Shown piece by piece: positions 1 to 8,244 of a DNA stretch of 64,000 nt (position 1 is its first letter; every line of letters begins with the position of its first letter). Source of the DNA: Thiohalomonas denitrificans. GTDB lineage: Bacteria > Pseudomonadota > Gammaproteobacteria > Thiohalomonadales > Thiohalomonadaceae. The DNA lies in NCBI RefSeq assembly GCF_900102855.1, contig NZ_FMWD01000004.1, positions 339,852 through 403,851 of the forward strand. Reading direction: 5' to 3'. Under the pieces are notes generated by a model, which saw nothing but the letters and a program-made list of their open reading frames with translations, was not told where the DNA came from and did not search any database. A program made the translations under genes and the position numbers.

Positions 1-338
1 CCCCCGTAGGCGTCGCCAATGCAGACGACCCCTTCGCGCCCATATGCCAGGAACAGCGCCGTCTCCGCCGCCATCCCCGAGCAGAACGCGAACGCCGCTT
101 CGGCCCCTTCCAGGCTGGCCAGTTTCGCCTCTAGCGACTGGATGGTCGGATTCAGCCCGTAGCGGGTGTAGAGACTCCCGGCCGCACGCCCCTCCACCAC
201 ATCGAGAATCGCCTCGGTAGAGGCAAACTTGAAAGTGGTTGTCGTGTAGAGCGGCGTATGCGGGCTCCCCTGGGCATCATCCAATTCGCCAGCGTGGACA
301 CAGCGGGTTGCCAGGTGCATGGGTGTTTTGTCGTGCAT
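1..338 (-). CDS. Cys/Met metabolism PLP-dependent enzyme, N-terminal part (cut by window edge)
   Basis: The first ~112 residues of a transsulfuration-family enzyme (cystathionine gamma-synthase/lyase or O-acetyl/succinylhomoserine sulfhydrylase type). Seen: HAGELDDAQGSPHTPLY near the N-terminus, then YTRYGLNPTIQSLEAKLASL, the Tyr-Arg segment that in this family helps hold the PLP phosphate of the partner subunit, then FCSGMAAE. The catalytic Lys lies beyond the window edge. Start chosen at the ATG at 338, about 10 nt after a GAGG; an in-frame ATG at 347 sits too close to it. Which member of the family this is cannot be told from this part. A role in sulfur amino acid synthesis or sulfide assimilation would suit the neighbours. 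The family is certain, the substrate is not. Confidence 0.85.
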   Translation of the reverse strand, partial: MHDKTPMHLATRCVHAGELDDAQGSPHTPLYTTTTFKFASTEAILDVVEGRAAGSLYTRYGLNPTIQSLEAKLASLEGAEAAFAFCSGMAAETALFLAYGREGVVCIGDAYG

Positions 339-420
339 CGGTTCCATTCCTCTATTATTACTGTACGGAGAGATTTGCAGTGCCGACTTCTCTGGTCGAT
401 CTGGCCTGACTTTTCATAAA

Positions 421-565
421 TAACCACAGAGAGCACGGAGGTTCAGAGAAAACAAGGGATTATTGGGCCAGGTGGCATGCCGCCTTGAAGGGCATACAGT
501 CCAGCTGTCCACTCTTTATCGATGAAATTCAGTCCCTCTGCTCTCTGTGCCCCTCTGTGGTGAAA
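421..565. repeat. Intergenic inverted-repeat element (CACAGAG family), copy A
   Basis: The left arm begins AACCACAGAGAGCACGGAGG and the right arm ends CTGTGCCCCTCTGTGGT, its approximate reverse complement. It fills most of the gap between the PLP enzyme and the dsrE-like gene and holds no credible gene. Related copies lie near 3.4, 6.5, 10.5, 11.6, 14.2, 40.8 and 43.0 kb. Confidence 0.7.
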
Positions 566-608
566 GATTTGTGTCAGAAGATGAACGATACAACGGGAGC
601 GATTGCCA

Positions 609-959
609 ATGGCCACGCTGTTCATCCTCAACGACCCTCCTTACGGCACCGAACGCAGCTATAACGGCTTGCGGCTTGCCATGGCCCTGCAGCGGCGTGA
701 GCCACCGGCCGAGATCACCCTATTCCTCCTGGGCGACGCAGTCGCCTGTGCCCACTCGGGGCAAAAGCCTCCAAAGGGATTCTACAACCTGGAGAAGATG
801 GTCCAGGCGGTGTCACGGAAAGGCCGGGTACTGCTGTGCGGCAGTTGCATGGATGCGCGCGGCCTGGAAGAGAAGCAGATAATAACGGGGTGCCGCCGCA
901 GTTCGATGGATGAACTGGCGACCTGCACCGCCGATGCCGAGCGCGTGCTGGTATTCTGA
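609..959 (+). CDS. DsrE family protein (YchN-like)
   Basis: A 116-residue cytoplasmic protein of the DsrE/YchN fold, a family that includes sulfur-carrier and sulfurtransferase subunits. Seen: N-terminal beta strand TLFILNDPPYGTERSYNGLR, a central IFLLGDAV-like strand (LFLLGDAVACA), and the LLCGSCMDARGL segment, where Cys residues sit as in YchN-type proteins. The ATG at 609 follows GGGAG by 9 nt and is preferred to the in-frame TTG at 603. It is the only plus-strand gene in this sulfur block and is divergent from the PLP enzyme. Its neighbours (DMSO reductase-type enzyme, rhodaneses, TauE) fit intracellular sulfur transfer. It could equally be a YchN-type protein with no carrier role. Confidence 0.82.
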   Translation: MATLFILNDPPYGTERSYNGLRLAMALQRREPPAEITLFLLGDAVACAHSGQKPPKGFYNLEKMVQAVSRKGRVLLCGSCMDARGLEEKQIITGCRRSSMDELATCTADAERVLVF

Positions 960-964
960 AAGCC

Positions 965-1294
965 TCATTCACCGCCCCACTCCTCCATCATCCGTTCCTG
1001 TTCCGCTTCCAGTATCTCCAGCAGCGCCGCTGCGTCGTCATCGTATCCAGCAGCGGAGATGGCCGCACAGACCTCCTCCGGGGAGAGGATAACGCCGTCG
1101 GCAGGCTCAACCGGTTTCCCGTCCACCAGCAGGGCCGGAGGAGGCGGAAGCGGCTCTTCCGGGCGGGGAAAGCGCGGTACGGGATAGAGGAGTTCCGCCC
1201 GGCCGCCGACGACCTCGGCAGCGGCATCCGCAAAACGCATATAAAGCTTGCAGCGGCCGCCGGGCGGCTGCTTCGACACGACGGAGATTTTCAT
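965..1294 (-). CDS. Small uncharacterised protein with PPGxRC motif (paralogue 1)
   Basis: A 109-residue protein with no family I can name. The N-terminus MKISVVSKQPPGGRCKLYMR has the look of a thioredoxin-like beta strand followed by a loop with a single Cys (Cys15). A proline-rich middle leads to PALLVDGKPVEPADG and an acidic C-terminus. The PPGGRC motif, an A-rich helix after it and the xxVDGxxVxxxDG segment are shared with the two proteins at 8569-8931 and 9029-9475, so I treat them as one family. ATG at 1294 chosen: an AAGGTG lies 4-5 nt upstream, and the TTG at 1312 has no better site. It lies 27 bp downstream of the gamma-subunit gene and is probably in the same operon. A thiol-handling role is inferred only from the conserved Cys and the context. 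Confidence 0.7.
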   Translation of the reverse strand: MKISVVSKQPPGGRCKLYMRFADAAAEVVGGRAELLYPVPRFPRPEEPLPPPPALLVDGKPVEPADGVILSPEEVCAAISAAGYDDDAAALLEILEAEQERMMEEWGGE

Positions 1295-1321
1295 GGGCAC
1301 CTTGGCTGTCAACTATGCGCC

Positions 1322-2371
1322 TCAACGAAGCGATGAGAGATAGGAGGTGATATCCTCGACCTCGCTCTCGGGCAGGTCGAGGGCGGGCATCGGCACATCC
1401 CGGTAGCGGACGCCCGGCACGATGAACGCATCCGGCTCCGTGATCGAGCGACGCAGATAGCCGGGCCAGTGTATCCCGCCCGCCAGGGTAAGATCGGGGC
1501 CCAGGTGGCTGTCCGGCCCCCCGGGGAGACGGTGGCAAGCTGTACAACCACGCTCCTGCACCAGTTCTTTGCCGCGGCGCGGATCGCCGCCACTGTGGCT
1601 CTCCCGGGCCAGGCCACGCTGACGGGCTTTGTCCAGCGGCTGCTCCGACGATCGCAGCAGATGCCAGCTGGAAAGGTGCTTGCGTCCGTCACGCCCCCCG
1701 TCAGCGCCATCCCAGGTGGCGACCGCCACGGGCAGAAGAAGATCATCGACCGGCAACGAGCCCGATAGGGTGACCGACCAGCCCTCCGGCGTGCGTTTCG
1801 CATCAACGTTCGGTGCCGCGGCGCCTTCATTTGGCGCCAGGGTTCCAAACCCGTGAGCAACAAGGCTCTCGGCACCCCGTCCCGCGCGCCAGAACCAGAC
1901 AATAACCGGCCGTTCAGGCTCACCCATGCCGACGTAGGGGAGAGTGTCGCCACCGTCCACGGCGAACTGGATCGCCAGGGAGTCCGCAAAGCGATCGGTG
2001 TGGGCCTCGGAGTAGCGGTCCTCTGCCGGGTCGGCCCAGTCGACACGCAGGGCAATGCGTTCGCCATCGGTGGTCGCCCGCAGGTCGGCAGAACTGAGCG
2101 CCCCCTCCAGGCCGGGCTCAACGGATTGCTGCGGATAGAGCTGCAGCGGGATGGCCGGCAGGCGCGACCAAGCGATTTCGGCAGCATCCCGCCAGGGTGA
2201 ACGCACCGCGGCTTCACTGGGCCCGCCTGCATCACGCAGCGGTTCCGATCCTGCATCCGCATCCGCATCCACATCCGCACCTGCATCCGAAGAAGGACTG
2301 CAGCCTCCGAGCATGGCGGCTGCCCCTGCCATGAAGATGGCAGCGAGTACCGCGCGTGGATTCCGGTTCAT
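1322..2371 (-). CDS. Lipoprotein: type II DMSO reductase-like gamma (haem b) subunit fused to cytochrome c
   Basis: A 349-residue exported lipoprotein. Residues 1-24 form a lipoprotein signal ending LGGC, followed by a low-complexity Asp/Ala run (DVDADADAG). Residues ~60-255 resemble the ethylbenzene dehydrogenase-type haem-b-binding gamma subunit (IALRVDWADP, DSLAIQFAVDGGD, GWSVTLSGSL). Residues ~265-349 are a mono-haem cytochrome c domain: CTACH at 276-280 and a likely distal Met ligand at 328 (VPMPAL). The start ATG overlaps the beta-subunit stop as ATGA. In DdhABC, SerABC, ClrABC and EbdABC enzymes the gamma subunit takes electrons to or from a separate cytochrome. Here that partner appears to be covalently attached and membrane-anchored. 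The fusion is read directly; the electron route is inference. Confidence 0.82.
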   Translation of the reverse strand: MNRNPRAVLAAIFMAGAAAMLGGCSPSSDAGADVDADADAGSEPLRDAGGPSEAAVRSPWRDAAEIAWSRLPAIPLQLYPQQSVEPGLEGALSSADLRATTDGERIALRVDWADPAEDRYSEAHTDRFADSLAIQFAVDGGDTLPYVGMGEPERPVIVWFWRAGRGAESLVAHGFGTLAPNEGAAAPNVDAKRTPEGWSVTLSGSLPVDDLLLPVAVATWDGADGGRDGRKHLSSWHLLRSSEQPLDKARQRGLARESHSGGDPRRGKELVQERGCTACHRLPGGPDSHLGPDLTLAGGIHWPGYLRRSITEPDAFIVPGVRYRDVPMPALDLPESEVEDITSYLSSLR

Positions 2372-3360
2372 ACCACCTCCCTCGGCCGATCCAGACGGAA
2401 CATGTCGCCGTGGCGGTAGGCGATGAGCAGGTCCATCAACTCCGATGGCTCGCCGCGGTTCTTCTTCGCCATCTCCTCACGCAGAGTCTCCAGGGCGGCA
2501 CCGACGCCGGGACCGAACAGTTCGACCAGATAGTCGTCGGGTACGCGCGGCTCCTCCAGCGGGCGCCCATCGGGGCCGATCTGCGGAGGGCTGAGCGGCG
2601 GCACGTAGTAGACGTTGGGTTGTGTCCCGTATTCCGCGTGCAGCGGCAGGGCCACCTTCCATTCGTTGACCAATCGGTGCAGGGCGCCCTCCTTATCATC
2701 GAGATACGCCACGTGACGGGCTCGGCCCACGCACTGATAGGCACACGCCTGCGCCAGCCCCTTCTCCACCCGCGGGTAGCAGAAGATGCACTTCTCCGAT
2801 TTTCCCGCCAGCGGATTGAAGTAGATCTTCTTGTAGGGGCAGGCCGCGACGCAGTAGCGATAGCCGCGGCAGCGCTCCTGATCGATCAGAACGATGCCGT
2901 CCTCCTCGCGCTTGTAGATGGCCTGGCGCGGGCAGGCGGCTTCACAGGCGGGGTTGGAGCAGTGATTGCAAAGGCGCGGCAGGTAGAAAAAATAGGCGTT
3001 GGGGAACTCGCCCGCGCCCTGGTCCTCGTCCCAGTTGGGACCCCAGGCCATCTCATCAGCCGGGCGTAACGGTTTCTCCCCCTCCTCGAACAGCGCCTCG
3101 TATCCGAACTCCACGGGATAACCGTAATCCTCGCGCAGGCGTGGCAGACGGCCGGGGCGCAGCTCATCGCCCTCCCAGCCGCCGCCGGCCTGTTCCCAAT
3201 CCTTGGGGTAGCCTTTGCCGGGCCGGGTCTCCACGTGATTCCAGTACATGAACTCACGCCCACCCCGATCCGTCCACTGCGACTTGCAGGCGAGGGTGCA
3301 GGTCTGGCAGCCAATGCATTTGTTGAGGTCGATGACCATTCCCAGTTGTCGTGCTGTCAT
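2368..3360 (-). CDS. Type II DMSO reductase-family beta subunit, four Fe-S cluster electron-transfer protein
   Basis: A 330-residue ferredoxin-like subunit of the NarH/DdhB/SerB/ClrB/EbdB type. Seen in order: CIGCQTCTLACK near residue 16, CNHCSNPACEAACP near 132, CRGYRYCVAACPYKK near 165 and CIFCYPRVEKGLAQACAYQC near 190, the Cys groups that bind the four clusters. The long insert between the first and second groups is typical of this subfamily. There is no signal peptide, so it should travel with the Tat-exported alpha subunit. It overlaps the downstream gamma gene by 4 nt, and a 376-bp repeat-bounded gap separates it from the alpha gene. It wires the molybdenum centre to the gamma/cytochrome subunit. 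Confidence 0.93.
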   Translation of the reverse strand: MTARQLGMVIDLNKCIGCQTCTLACKSQWTDRGGREFMYWNHVETRPGKGYPKDWEQAGGGWEGDELRPGRLPRLREDYGYPVEFGYEALFEEGEKPLRPADEMAWGPNWDEDQGAGEFPNAYFFYLPRLCNHCSNPACEAACPRQAIYKREEDGIVLIDQERCRGYRYCVAACPYKKIYFNPLAGKSEKCIFCYPRVEKGLAQACAYQCVGRARHVAYLDDKEGALHRLVNEWKVALPLHAEYGTQPNVYYVPPLSPPQIGPDGRPLEEPRVPDDYLVELFGPGVGAALETLREEMAKKNRGEPSELMDLLIAYRHGDMFRLDRPREVV

Positions 3361-3372
3361 TGTCTAAACCCC

Positions 3373-3726
3373 GTTAACCACAGAGAACACAGAGAGAGAG
3401 TATTTGTGTGCATACGGCAGGGTGAGCGCATATTCACAGGCTTGGTGCCCGGCGAGCGATGCAAGTGCCTGATATCAGGTACGCCTTGAATACATCCCTG
3501 TAGGCTCGACGGCAGCATCCCTGCTGCCGACAACCTGATATCAAGCACTCGCACCATTCGCTTCAAAGTATGCGGATGCCCTGATGCGTACACGAACTCG
3601 CGTAGACGCAAATAGGCTGAACGTGCAATACGCGAGACCGCTGCACCCTGTCGGCACGAGATGGACCCTCCTGACATCAACGGACCAGAACTTTCAGTTC
3701 TTTCTCTGTGCCCTCTGTGGTTAACC
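3373..3726. repeat. Inverted-repeat element between alpha and beta genes (CACAGAG family), copy B
   Basis: The arms GTTAACCACAGAGAACACAG and TCTCTGTGCCCTCTGTGGTT bound a 354-bp non-coding segment that fills the alpha-beta gap. Inside are a short hairpin (GACGGCAGC, loop ATCCCT, GCTGCCGAC) at about 3510-3535 and a CCTGATATCAGG palindrome near 3468 with a related CCTGATATC near 3533. I see no gene in it. It splits a subunit pair that is normally co-transcribed without a gap. Confidence 0.7.
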
Positions 3727-3736
3727 GCTATGCCGT

Positions 3737-6481
3737 TCATGCCTTCTCCACCTCCACGGAAGATTCGTGGGCGATCATGTTGCCGTCCCAGTTGGGGCTG
3801 AAGGTGAGGTGCCCCCAGCCGTCGGGCAGTTCCAGCAGCGAGATCATTCCCGCCACGGTGCTGTTGAGTCCGATGCGTTTTTCGAACTGGTGCGGCTCCC
3901 AGGCGTGGTCCATCACCACCGCCTCCGGCGGCACCGCCGGCATCAGCTTGACGCGGGCGATGAACTCGCCCACATCGTTGAAGACCCGCACCCGGTCATC
4001 CTCGCCCACCTCCCGCGCCGCGGCCGTTGCCGGGTTGAGCCACAGATAGGGCTCACCGCGCTGCAGTCGCAGAAGCTGTGCGTTGGTTCGCCACTGGGAG
4101 TGGATGCCCCAGCGGGTATGCGGGGTGTAGAAGGCCAGCGGGAAACTGGGCGGGCGGAGCGGTCCCATGGCCGTGGGCACCGTCCAGCCGTGCTCCTTGA
4201 AGACCGGGTGGTCCACAAAGAACTGCTGCCGCCCCGAGTGGGTCTTGTACGGCTCGCGCAGATAGACGTTGCGCTCGAAGGAGTGGTAGGGCCGGTTGGC
4301 GTAGAGCGGAGAGGTGAAGCCCGCCTTCTCGTTGAGAATGACGAAACCGTTCTTGCGCGCGTCCTCGGGTGTCCAGGGGGCGATCTGCTCCACGTTCTCC
4401 ATCAACCAGCGCACCACATCCTCGTCGTTGTTCAAGGTGCCGCCGTCGGTGAAGTCATCGGGCAGGGTCTGCAGGTCACGCATCACCGGCGCGGCCATGT
4501 CGCCCTCCTCCACCAGGAAATCGGGGTCGGGGATGGGTTCGATACCGCGGGCCTTGGCCACCTTCGCCATCGCCTCCGACAGGCCCCGACAGATCGTCCA
4601 CTCGGAGCGGGTCTCCCCCACCGGCTTGAGCCCTTCGGGGGGAATGGTGACGTTGCAAAAGCGGTGGTAGCCGAGTTCGCCGCGGATGTCCCACGACTCA
4701 TAGTGGCTCTTGGCCGGAAGCACGTAATCGGCCCAGAGGGCGGTGGAATCCATGCGGTGATTGATGTCGACGAAGATGTCGAGGTTCGAGAGCAGTGCCT
4801 CCCGGTGGTGGGCCTCGGTCTTGTTGCGACGAAACATGTTGTCGGCAAACAGCAGAAGCGCCTTCGGCTTGCCGTAATAAGCCTTGCCGGACTCCCGGTT
4901 CTCCGCCACCTGCCGCGCCACATCCTTCGAGTCGTAGCCGACGGTCGCCTTCAGGTGTTCGTCGGAGTAGTGGGTGTCCATGCTCGCCTGCATGTCGCCG
5001 TTGAGCCACTCGCTGAAAAAACCGGAAGCGAAGCGGGCCGGCTTGGGGCTGGAGAGGGGACCGATACCGTTCAGGCTCCAGTTGTGTTCGGTATCGATGC
5101 CGCCGCGTTCGCCCGCATGGCCGGTGAGCGCACAGGCCAGCGCCGCGGCCCAGCAGCTCATGGTGCCGGACACGTACTTGTGTAGGGCGAAACCGATATT
5201 GATGATCGCCTTGTCGGAGCGGGCCAGGTCCCGCGCCATCCGCTCCACCAGTTCGGGATGTATGCCGGTGATCGCCTGTGTCTCATCGGGTGGATAGTTG
5301 GCCGCCTCGGCCCGCACCCGCTCGAAAACGGTGGTCACCGGGATGAGCTCGCCCTCCTTGCCCTTGACCTCATAGCGGCCGCCGAGGGCGGGGCGCAGCT
5401 TGCCCAGGCGCAGTGTCTTCTTGAAGTGACCCGGCGTGCCGGGCATCGGCTGCTCCTTGCCGCTCGCCTCATCCCAGCAGTAGAAAACGTCCTCCTTGCC
5501 GCGGGCGCGCAGGTCGCGATGGCGCAGCAGTTCGCCGCTGTCTTCGCGCACCAGAAAGGGCAGATCGGTCTGTTCGCGGACGAAGGCGTCATCCACATGG
5601 CCGTCACGCAACAGGACATGCAGCAGCGACATCGCCAGATAGGCGTCGGTACCGGGCTTGATCGGCACCCAGTGGGTGGCAAATTTGCAGCTCGGGTTGT
5701 AGTCGGGGCTGATGGTGTAGATGGTGGCGCCGTTGTAGCGCGCCTCATTCAGGTAGTGGGCATCGGGGATGCGGGTAACGATAGGGTTGATGGCCCAAAG
5801 AAAGATTGCGTCGGCATCAAACCAGGCGTCGAGGGAGTGGCCGGTGTTGGCCAGGCCGTAGGCGAGCGAGGCGCCGGTAAACATGTCCCCGACCGCACTG
5901 GCCGGATAGAGTCGCTGTGCACCCAGCAGCGAGCCGAGCCGTAGCGGGCCGGCTCGCCGGCCCTGGGAGAGGATGCCGGTGCCGGCGTAGATCATCAGCT
6001 CCCCGGGACCCTGCTCGGTGAGGGTACCCACTACCCGAGTGGCGATATCCTCCAGCGCCTCCTCCCAGCTCACCCGCTCCCATTTGCCTTCGCCGCGTTC
6101 ACCCACCCGTTTCAACGGATGCAGCAGACGGTCGCCCTGGTACATCTCCCTGGAGTGGACAATGCCCTTGTTGCAGCCCCGCGGGTTGGCATCAGGGATA
6201 CGTGGATGGATCTGGGGATAGGCGGCTGACTGCTCTTCGCGGGTGACGCGGCCGTCCTTGGCGAAGACCTTCCAGGCGCAGTTGCCCTGACAGTTCGAAC
6301 AGTGAAAGGCGAAGCCCTGGGCATCGCCGCGGGTGTCGAGAAACTCGTCGCGGTAGAACCCCTCCCAGCGCTGGTCGCCGGGCGCTGTTGTGGCATGGGC
6401 CCGCAGGGCGGTGAGCGGCCCGCCGAAGGCGAGGGCCAGGCCGCAATAGGTGCTGTTTCTCAGGAATTCACGGCGATCCAT
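3737..6481 (-). CDS. Type II DMSO reductase-family molybdopterin alpha subunit
   Basis: A 914-residue Tat-exported catalytic subunit. The N-terminus MDRREFLRNS plus a hydrophobic stretch to about residue 30 is a twin-arginine signal. The FS0 cluster ligands are His60, Cys64, Cys68 and Cys103 (HCSNCQGNC ... RGCNKG), the H-x3-C-x3-C pattern of nitrate, selenate and chlorate reductases and DMS and ethylbenzene dehydrogenases. Asp199 in SAVGDMFTGA is the likely molybdenum ligand by position. The C-terminal pterin-binding domain includes HSQWRTNAQLLRL and DHAWEPHQFE. The substrate cannot be read from sequence. Neighbouring sulfur genes suggest a sulfur compound, but selenate, chlorate, hydrocarbon or arsenic chemistry is open. 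No TorD/DdhD-type chaperone gene is in view, which is unusual for this family. Confidence 0.93.
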   Translation of the reverse strand: MDRREFLRNSTYCGLALAFGGPLTALRAHATTAPGDQRWEGFYRDEFLDTRGDAQGFAFHCSNCQGNCAWKVFAKDGRVTREEQSAAYPQIHPRIPDANPRGCNKGIVHSREMYQGDRLLHPLKRVGERGEGKWERVSWEEALEDIATRVVGTLTEQGPGELMIYAGTGILSQGRRAGPLRLGSLLGAQRLYPASAVGDMFTGASLAYGLANTGHSLDAWFDADAIFLWAINPIVTRIPDAHYLNEARYNGATIYTISPDYNPSCKFATHWVPIKPGTDAYLAMSLLHVLLRDGHVDDAFVREQTDLPFLVREDSGELLRHRDLRARGKEDVFYCWDEASGKEQPMPGTPGHFKKTLRLGKLRPALGGRYEVKGKEGELIPVTTVFERVRAEAANYPPDETQAITGIHPELVERMARDLARSDKAIINIGFALHKYVSGTMSCWAAALACALTGHAGERGGIDTEHNWSLNGIGPLSSPKPARFASGFFSEWLNGDMQASMDTHYSDEHLKATVGYDSKDVARQVAENRESGKAYYGKPKALLLFADNMFRRNKTEAHHREALLSNLDIFVDINHRMDSTALWADYVLPAKSHYESWDIRGELGYHRFCNVTIPPEGLKPVGETRSEWTICRGLSEAMAKVAKARGIEPIPDPDFLVEEGDMAAPVMRDLQTLPDDFTDGGTLNNDEDVVRWLMENVEQIAPWTPEDARKNGFVILNEKAGFTSPLYANRPYHSFERNVYLREPYKTHSGRQQFFVDHPVFKEHGWTVPTAMGPLRPPSFPLAFYTPHTRWGIHSQWRTNAQLLRLQRGEPYLWLNPATAAAREVGEDDRVRVFNDVGEFIARVKLMPAVPPEAVVMDHAWEPHQFEKRIGLNSTVAGMISLLELPDGWGHLTFSPNWDGNMIAHESSVEVEKA

Positions 6482-6502
6482 GGACGGCTCCTAAAGACAT
6501 TT

Positions 6503-6702
6503 TTAGCCACAGAGAGCACAGAGCACACGAAAGGGACGACAAGGTTTTGTGCCCTGTCTCCTGTGGCTGCGTGATTCAAATGCGCTGCCCGGATCAGGGT
6601 TCAAACGCCCGGTGCAATTGCTGCCTCGGTGCTCTCTCGGCAACTGCTCCATGCGTTGCTCTACCTCCTGAATCCGTGCAGTCGCGTGAACTCTGTGGTT
6701 GA
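6503..6702. repeat. CACAGAG-family inverted repeat, copy C
   Basis: Starts TTAGCCACAGAGAGCACAGA and has an inverted partner TGTGCCCTGTCTCCTGTGGC at about 6549-6569. A further ACTCTGTGGTTGATC lies at 6690-6704, next to the rhodanese stop. It fills the gap between the alpha-subunit start and the rhodanese gene. No gene seen. Confidence 0.6.
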
Positions 6703-6709
6703 TCATTTA

Positions 6710-7555
6710 TTAACGTTCGATGGGGCGTGCGGTGTCGGCGGCCCACTCGTTCCAGGAGCCGGGGTAGACCCGCACCTTGTCGTAGCCGAGATGTTTGAGT
6801 GCCGCATAGAGGAAAGTCGAGCGGCCGATTCCGGGATTGCAGTAAGTCACCACTTCCCGGTCGGGGGTGATGCCGGCCTCTTCCAGAACCGTGCGCATGA
6901 CGGCCTCGTCGGCAAAGGTCTGCAACTCACCGGAGAGTCGATCCCAGGGCAGACTGATCGCCCCCGGGATATGGCCGCCGCGGCGCGCACCGCCATCTTC
7001 CTTGCCGCTGTATTCGGCAATGGAACGGGCGTCGACGATGAGACGATCGCCCTGGTCGAGTTCCGAGGTGAGCAGCGCCCACTCTTTTTTCGGCTGGGGT
7101 TTATAGACCACCTTTTCCGGTGCCGACACCCTCTGGCTCAGCGCCCGCCCCTCCTCCAGCCATTTGCGGAAGCCGCCGTCGAGCAGGCTCACCCTTTCAT
7201 GGCCGATAAATCGCAGCGTGTACCAAACTGCGGAGGCTGCGCGGCCGTTGCCGCTGTCGTAGACCACCACCTCGCTATCGTTTGCGATCCCCAGCGCACC
7301 GAATTTACTGGCGGCCAGTTGCGGAAAGATGGGCAACCCGGTCTCGGCGTTTTCATCGGCATCCTCCAGCTCCAGGTAGTGAAGGTTGACCGCTCCGGGG
7401 ATGTGGGCGCGGGCATAATCCTGTGGACTCTCGGCGTCGATCAATACCACCTGATCGAGCCGCTCCGTAAGGACATCGGTGTTCACAAGCTCCATTGCCA
7501 ACGCCGACGTGGACAGCAGGCAGGCACCCAGCAAAGACAGAATTCTTGGCATCAT
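6710..7555 (-). CDS. Exported thiosulfate/3-mercaptopyruvate-type sulfurtransferase (tandem rhodanese)
   Basis: A 281-residue SseA-like protein with an N-terminal Sec signal (MPRILSLLGACLLSTSALA), so it should be periplasmic. Two rhodanese domains follow: an inactive N-terminal one (~25-140, IDAESPQDYARAHIPGAVNL) and a catalytic one (~160-281, VDARSIAEYSG). The active-site loop is CNPGIGRS with Cys239. The family moves sulfane sulfur from thiosulfate or mercaptopyruvate to a thiol or cyanide; the loop does not tell which donor. Start at the ATG 7555 after GGGAGG rather than the TTG at 7567. Export puts it in the same compartment as the molybdoenzyme and the TlpA-type thioredoxins. Confidence 0.9.
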   Translation of the reverse strand: MMPRILSLLGACLLSTSALAMELVNTDVLTERLDQVVLIDAESPQDYARAHIPGAVNLHYLELEDADENAETGLPIFPQLAASKFGALGIANDSEVVVYDSGNGRAASAVWYTLRFIGHERVSLLDGGFRKWLEEGRALSQRVSAPEKVVYKPQPKKEWALLTSELDQGDRLIVDARSIAEYSGKEDGGARRGGHIPGAISLPWDRLSGELQTFADEAVMRTVLEEAGITPDREVVTYCNPGIGRSTFLYAALKHLGYDKVRVYPGSWNEWAADTARPIER

Positions 7556-7574
7556 TATTCCTCCCAAACGGGCC

Positions 7575-7685
7575 TCGGCCCGCGCATCAACCGTAGGTCG
7601 GGTAACGACGGCCTGAAGGCCGACCTACAGGGGCGCATGCAAGAACGACGGCCGGAAGACCGACCTGCAGGGGCGCATACAAGTA
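7575..7685. repeat. Short direct/inverted repeat between rhodanese and tlpA-like gene
   Basis: A ~40-bp unit, starting AACGACGGCC and ending CAGGGGCGCATGCAAG or its CATACAAG variant, occurs twice in tandem. GTAGGTCGG at 7591 pairs with CCGACCTAC at 7620. It is a REP-like palindromic stretch with no gene. Confidence 0.65.
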
Positions 7686-7686
7686 G

Positions 7687-8244
7687 CTATTGTTCCTCTA
7701 CCGCCGCCCGGATCAGACGCACCATCGCCGGGGAGTCCCACTCGTCGGGACCGCTTTTACCCGCGAGCAAGCGCCCTTCGCGGTCCAGCAAATAGGTGAC
7801 CGGTACACCGGCAGCCCGATAGGCGTCGGCCGTCCGCTCAGTGGTGTCGATGAGGATGTCGAACGGCACCTCACGTCCGCCGAGAAACCGCTCGACCCCG
7901 ACGGCATCGTCAGCGACCGTCACCGCCAGTACGGTAAACTCCTCGCCTTCGAACTGCTCCTGGAGCCGTTCCAGTGAGGGAAACTCCTCCCGGCAGGGCG
8001 GGCACCAGCTCGCCCAAAAATTGAGCAGCACCACTTGGCCACGGTAATTGCCCTTGGTACGGGAGGCATCATCTCCCAGCCGCGGCAGCCGAAAGGCCGG
8101 AGCCGTGAGCGGCACCGGATAGGGCTTCATACCGGCGGCACGGACCAGTGAGGTATCGAGGCCCGCACCAGGCGCGGCGGTTGCCCAAAGCAGCAGCGCG
8201 GCCAAGGCGGCCCTACAAACAGCCTTTGAAAAACTTGCGTTCAC
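7687..8244 (-). CDS. TlpA/ResA-type periplasmic thioredoxin
   Basis: A 185-residue thiol-disulfide protein: signal-type N-terminus (CRAALAALLLWATAAPGAG), then an AhpC/TSA-Redoxin-like domain with FWASWCPPCREEF (the CPPC active site) and GVPVTYLLDREG containing the cis-Pro. GTG at 8244 is chosen because GGAG lies 7 nt upstream; it overlaps the preceding gene by 32 nt, so the two are translationally close. The family reduces periplasmic disulfides, for example in cytochrome c maturation. Here it may service the rhodanese, the PPGxRC proteins or the cytochrome c domain of the gamma subunit. A second TlpA-like gene is at 15330-15845. Confidence 0.88.
   Translation of the reverse strand: MNASFSKAVCRAALAALLLWATAAPGAGLDTSLVRAAGMKPYPVPLTAPAFRLPRLGDDASRTKGNYRGQVVLLNFWASWCPPCREEFPSLERLQEQFEGEEFTVLAVTVADDAVGVERFLGGREVPFDILIDTTERTADAYRAAGVPVTYLLDREGRLLAGKSGPDEWDSPAMVRLIRAAVEEQ

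Noticed and set aside
3767..5185. 472-codon open frame opposite the molybdoenzyme alpha gene
   Set aside because: Antisense shadow, no motif, no start site.
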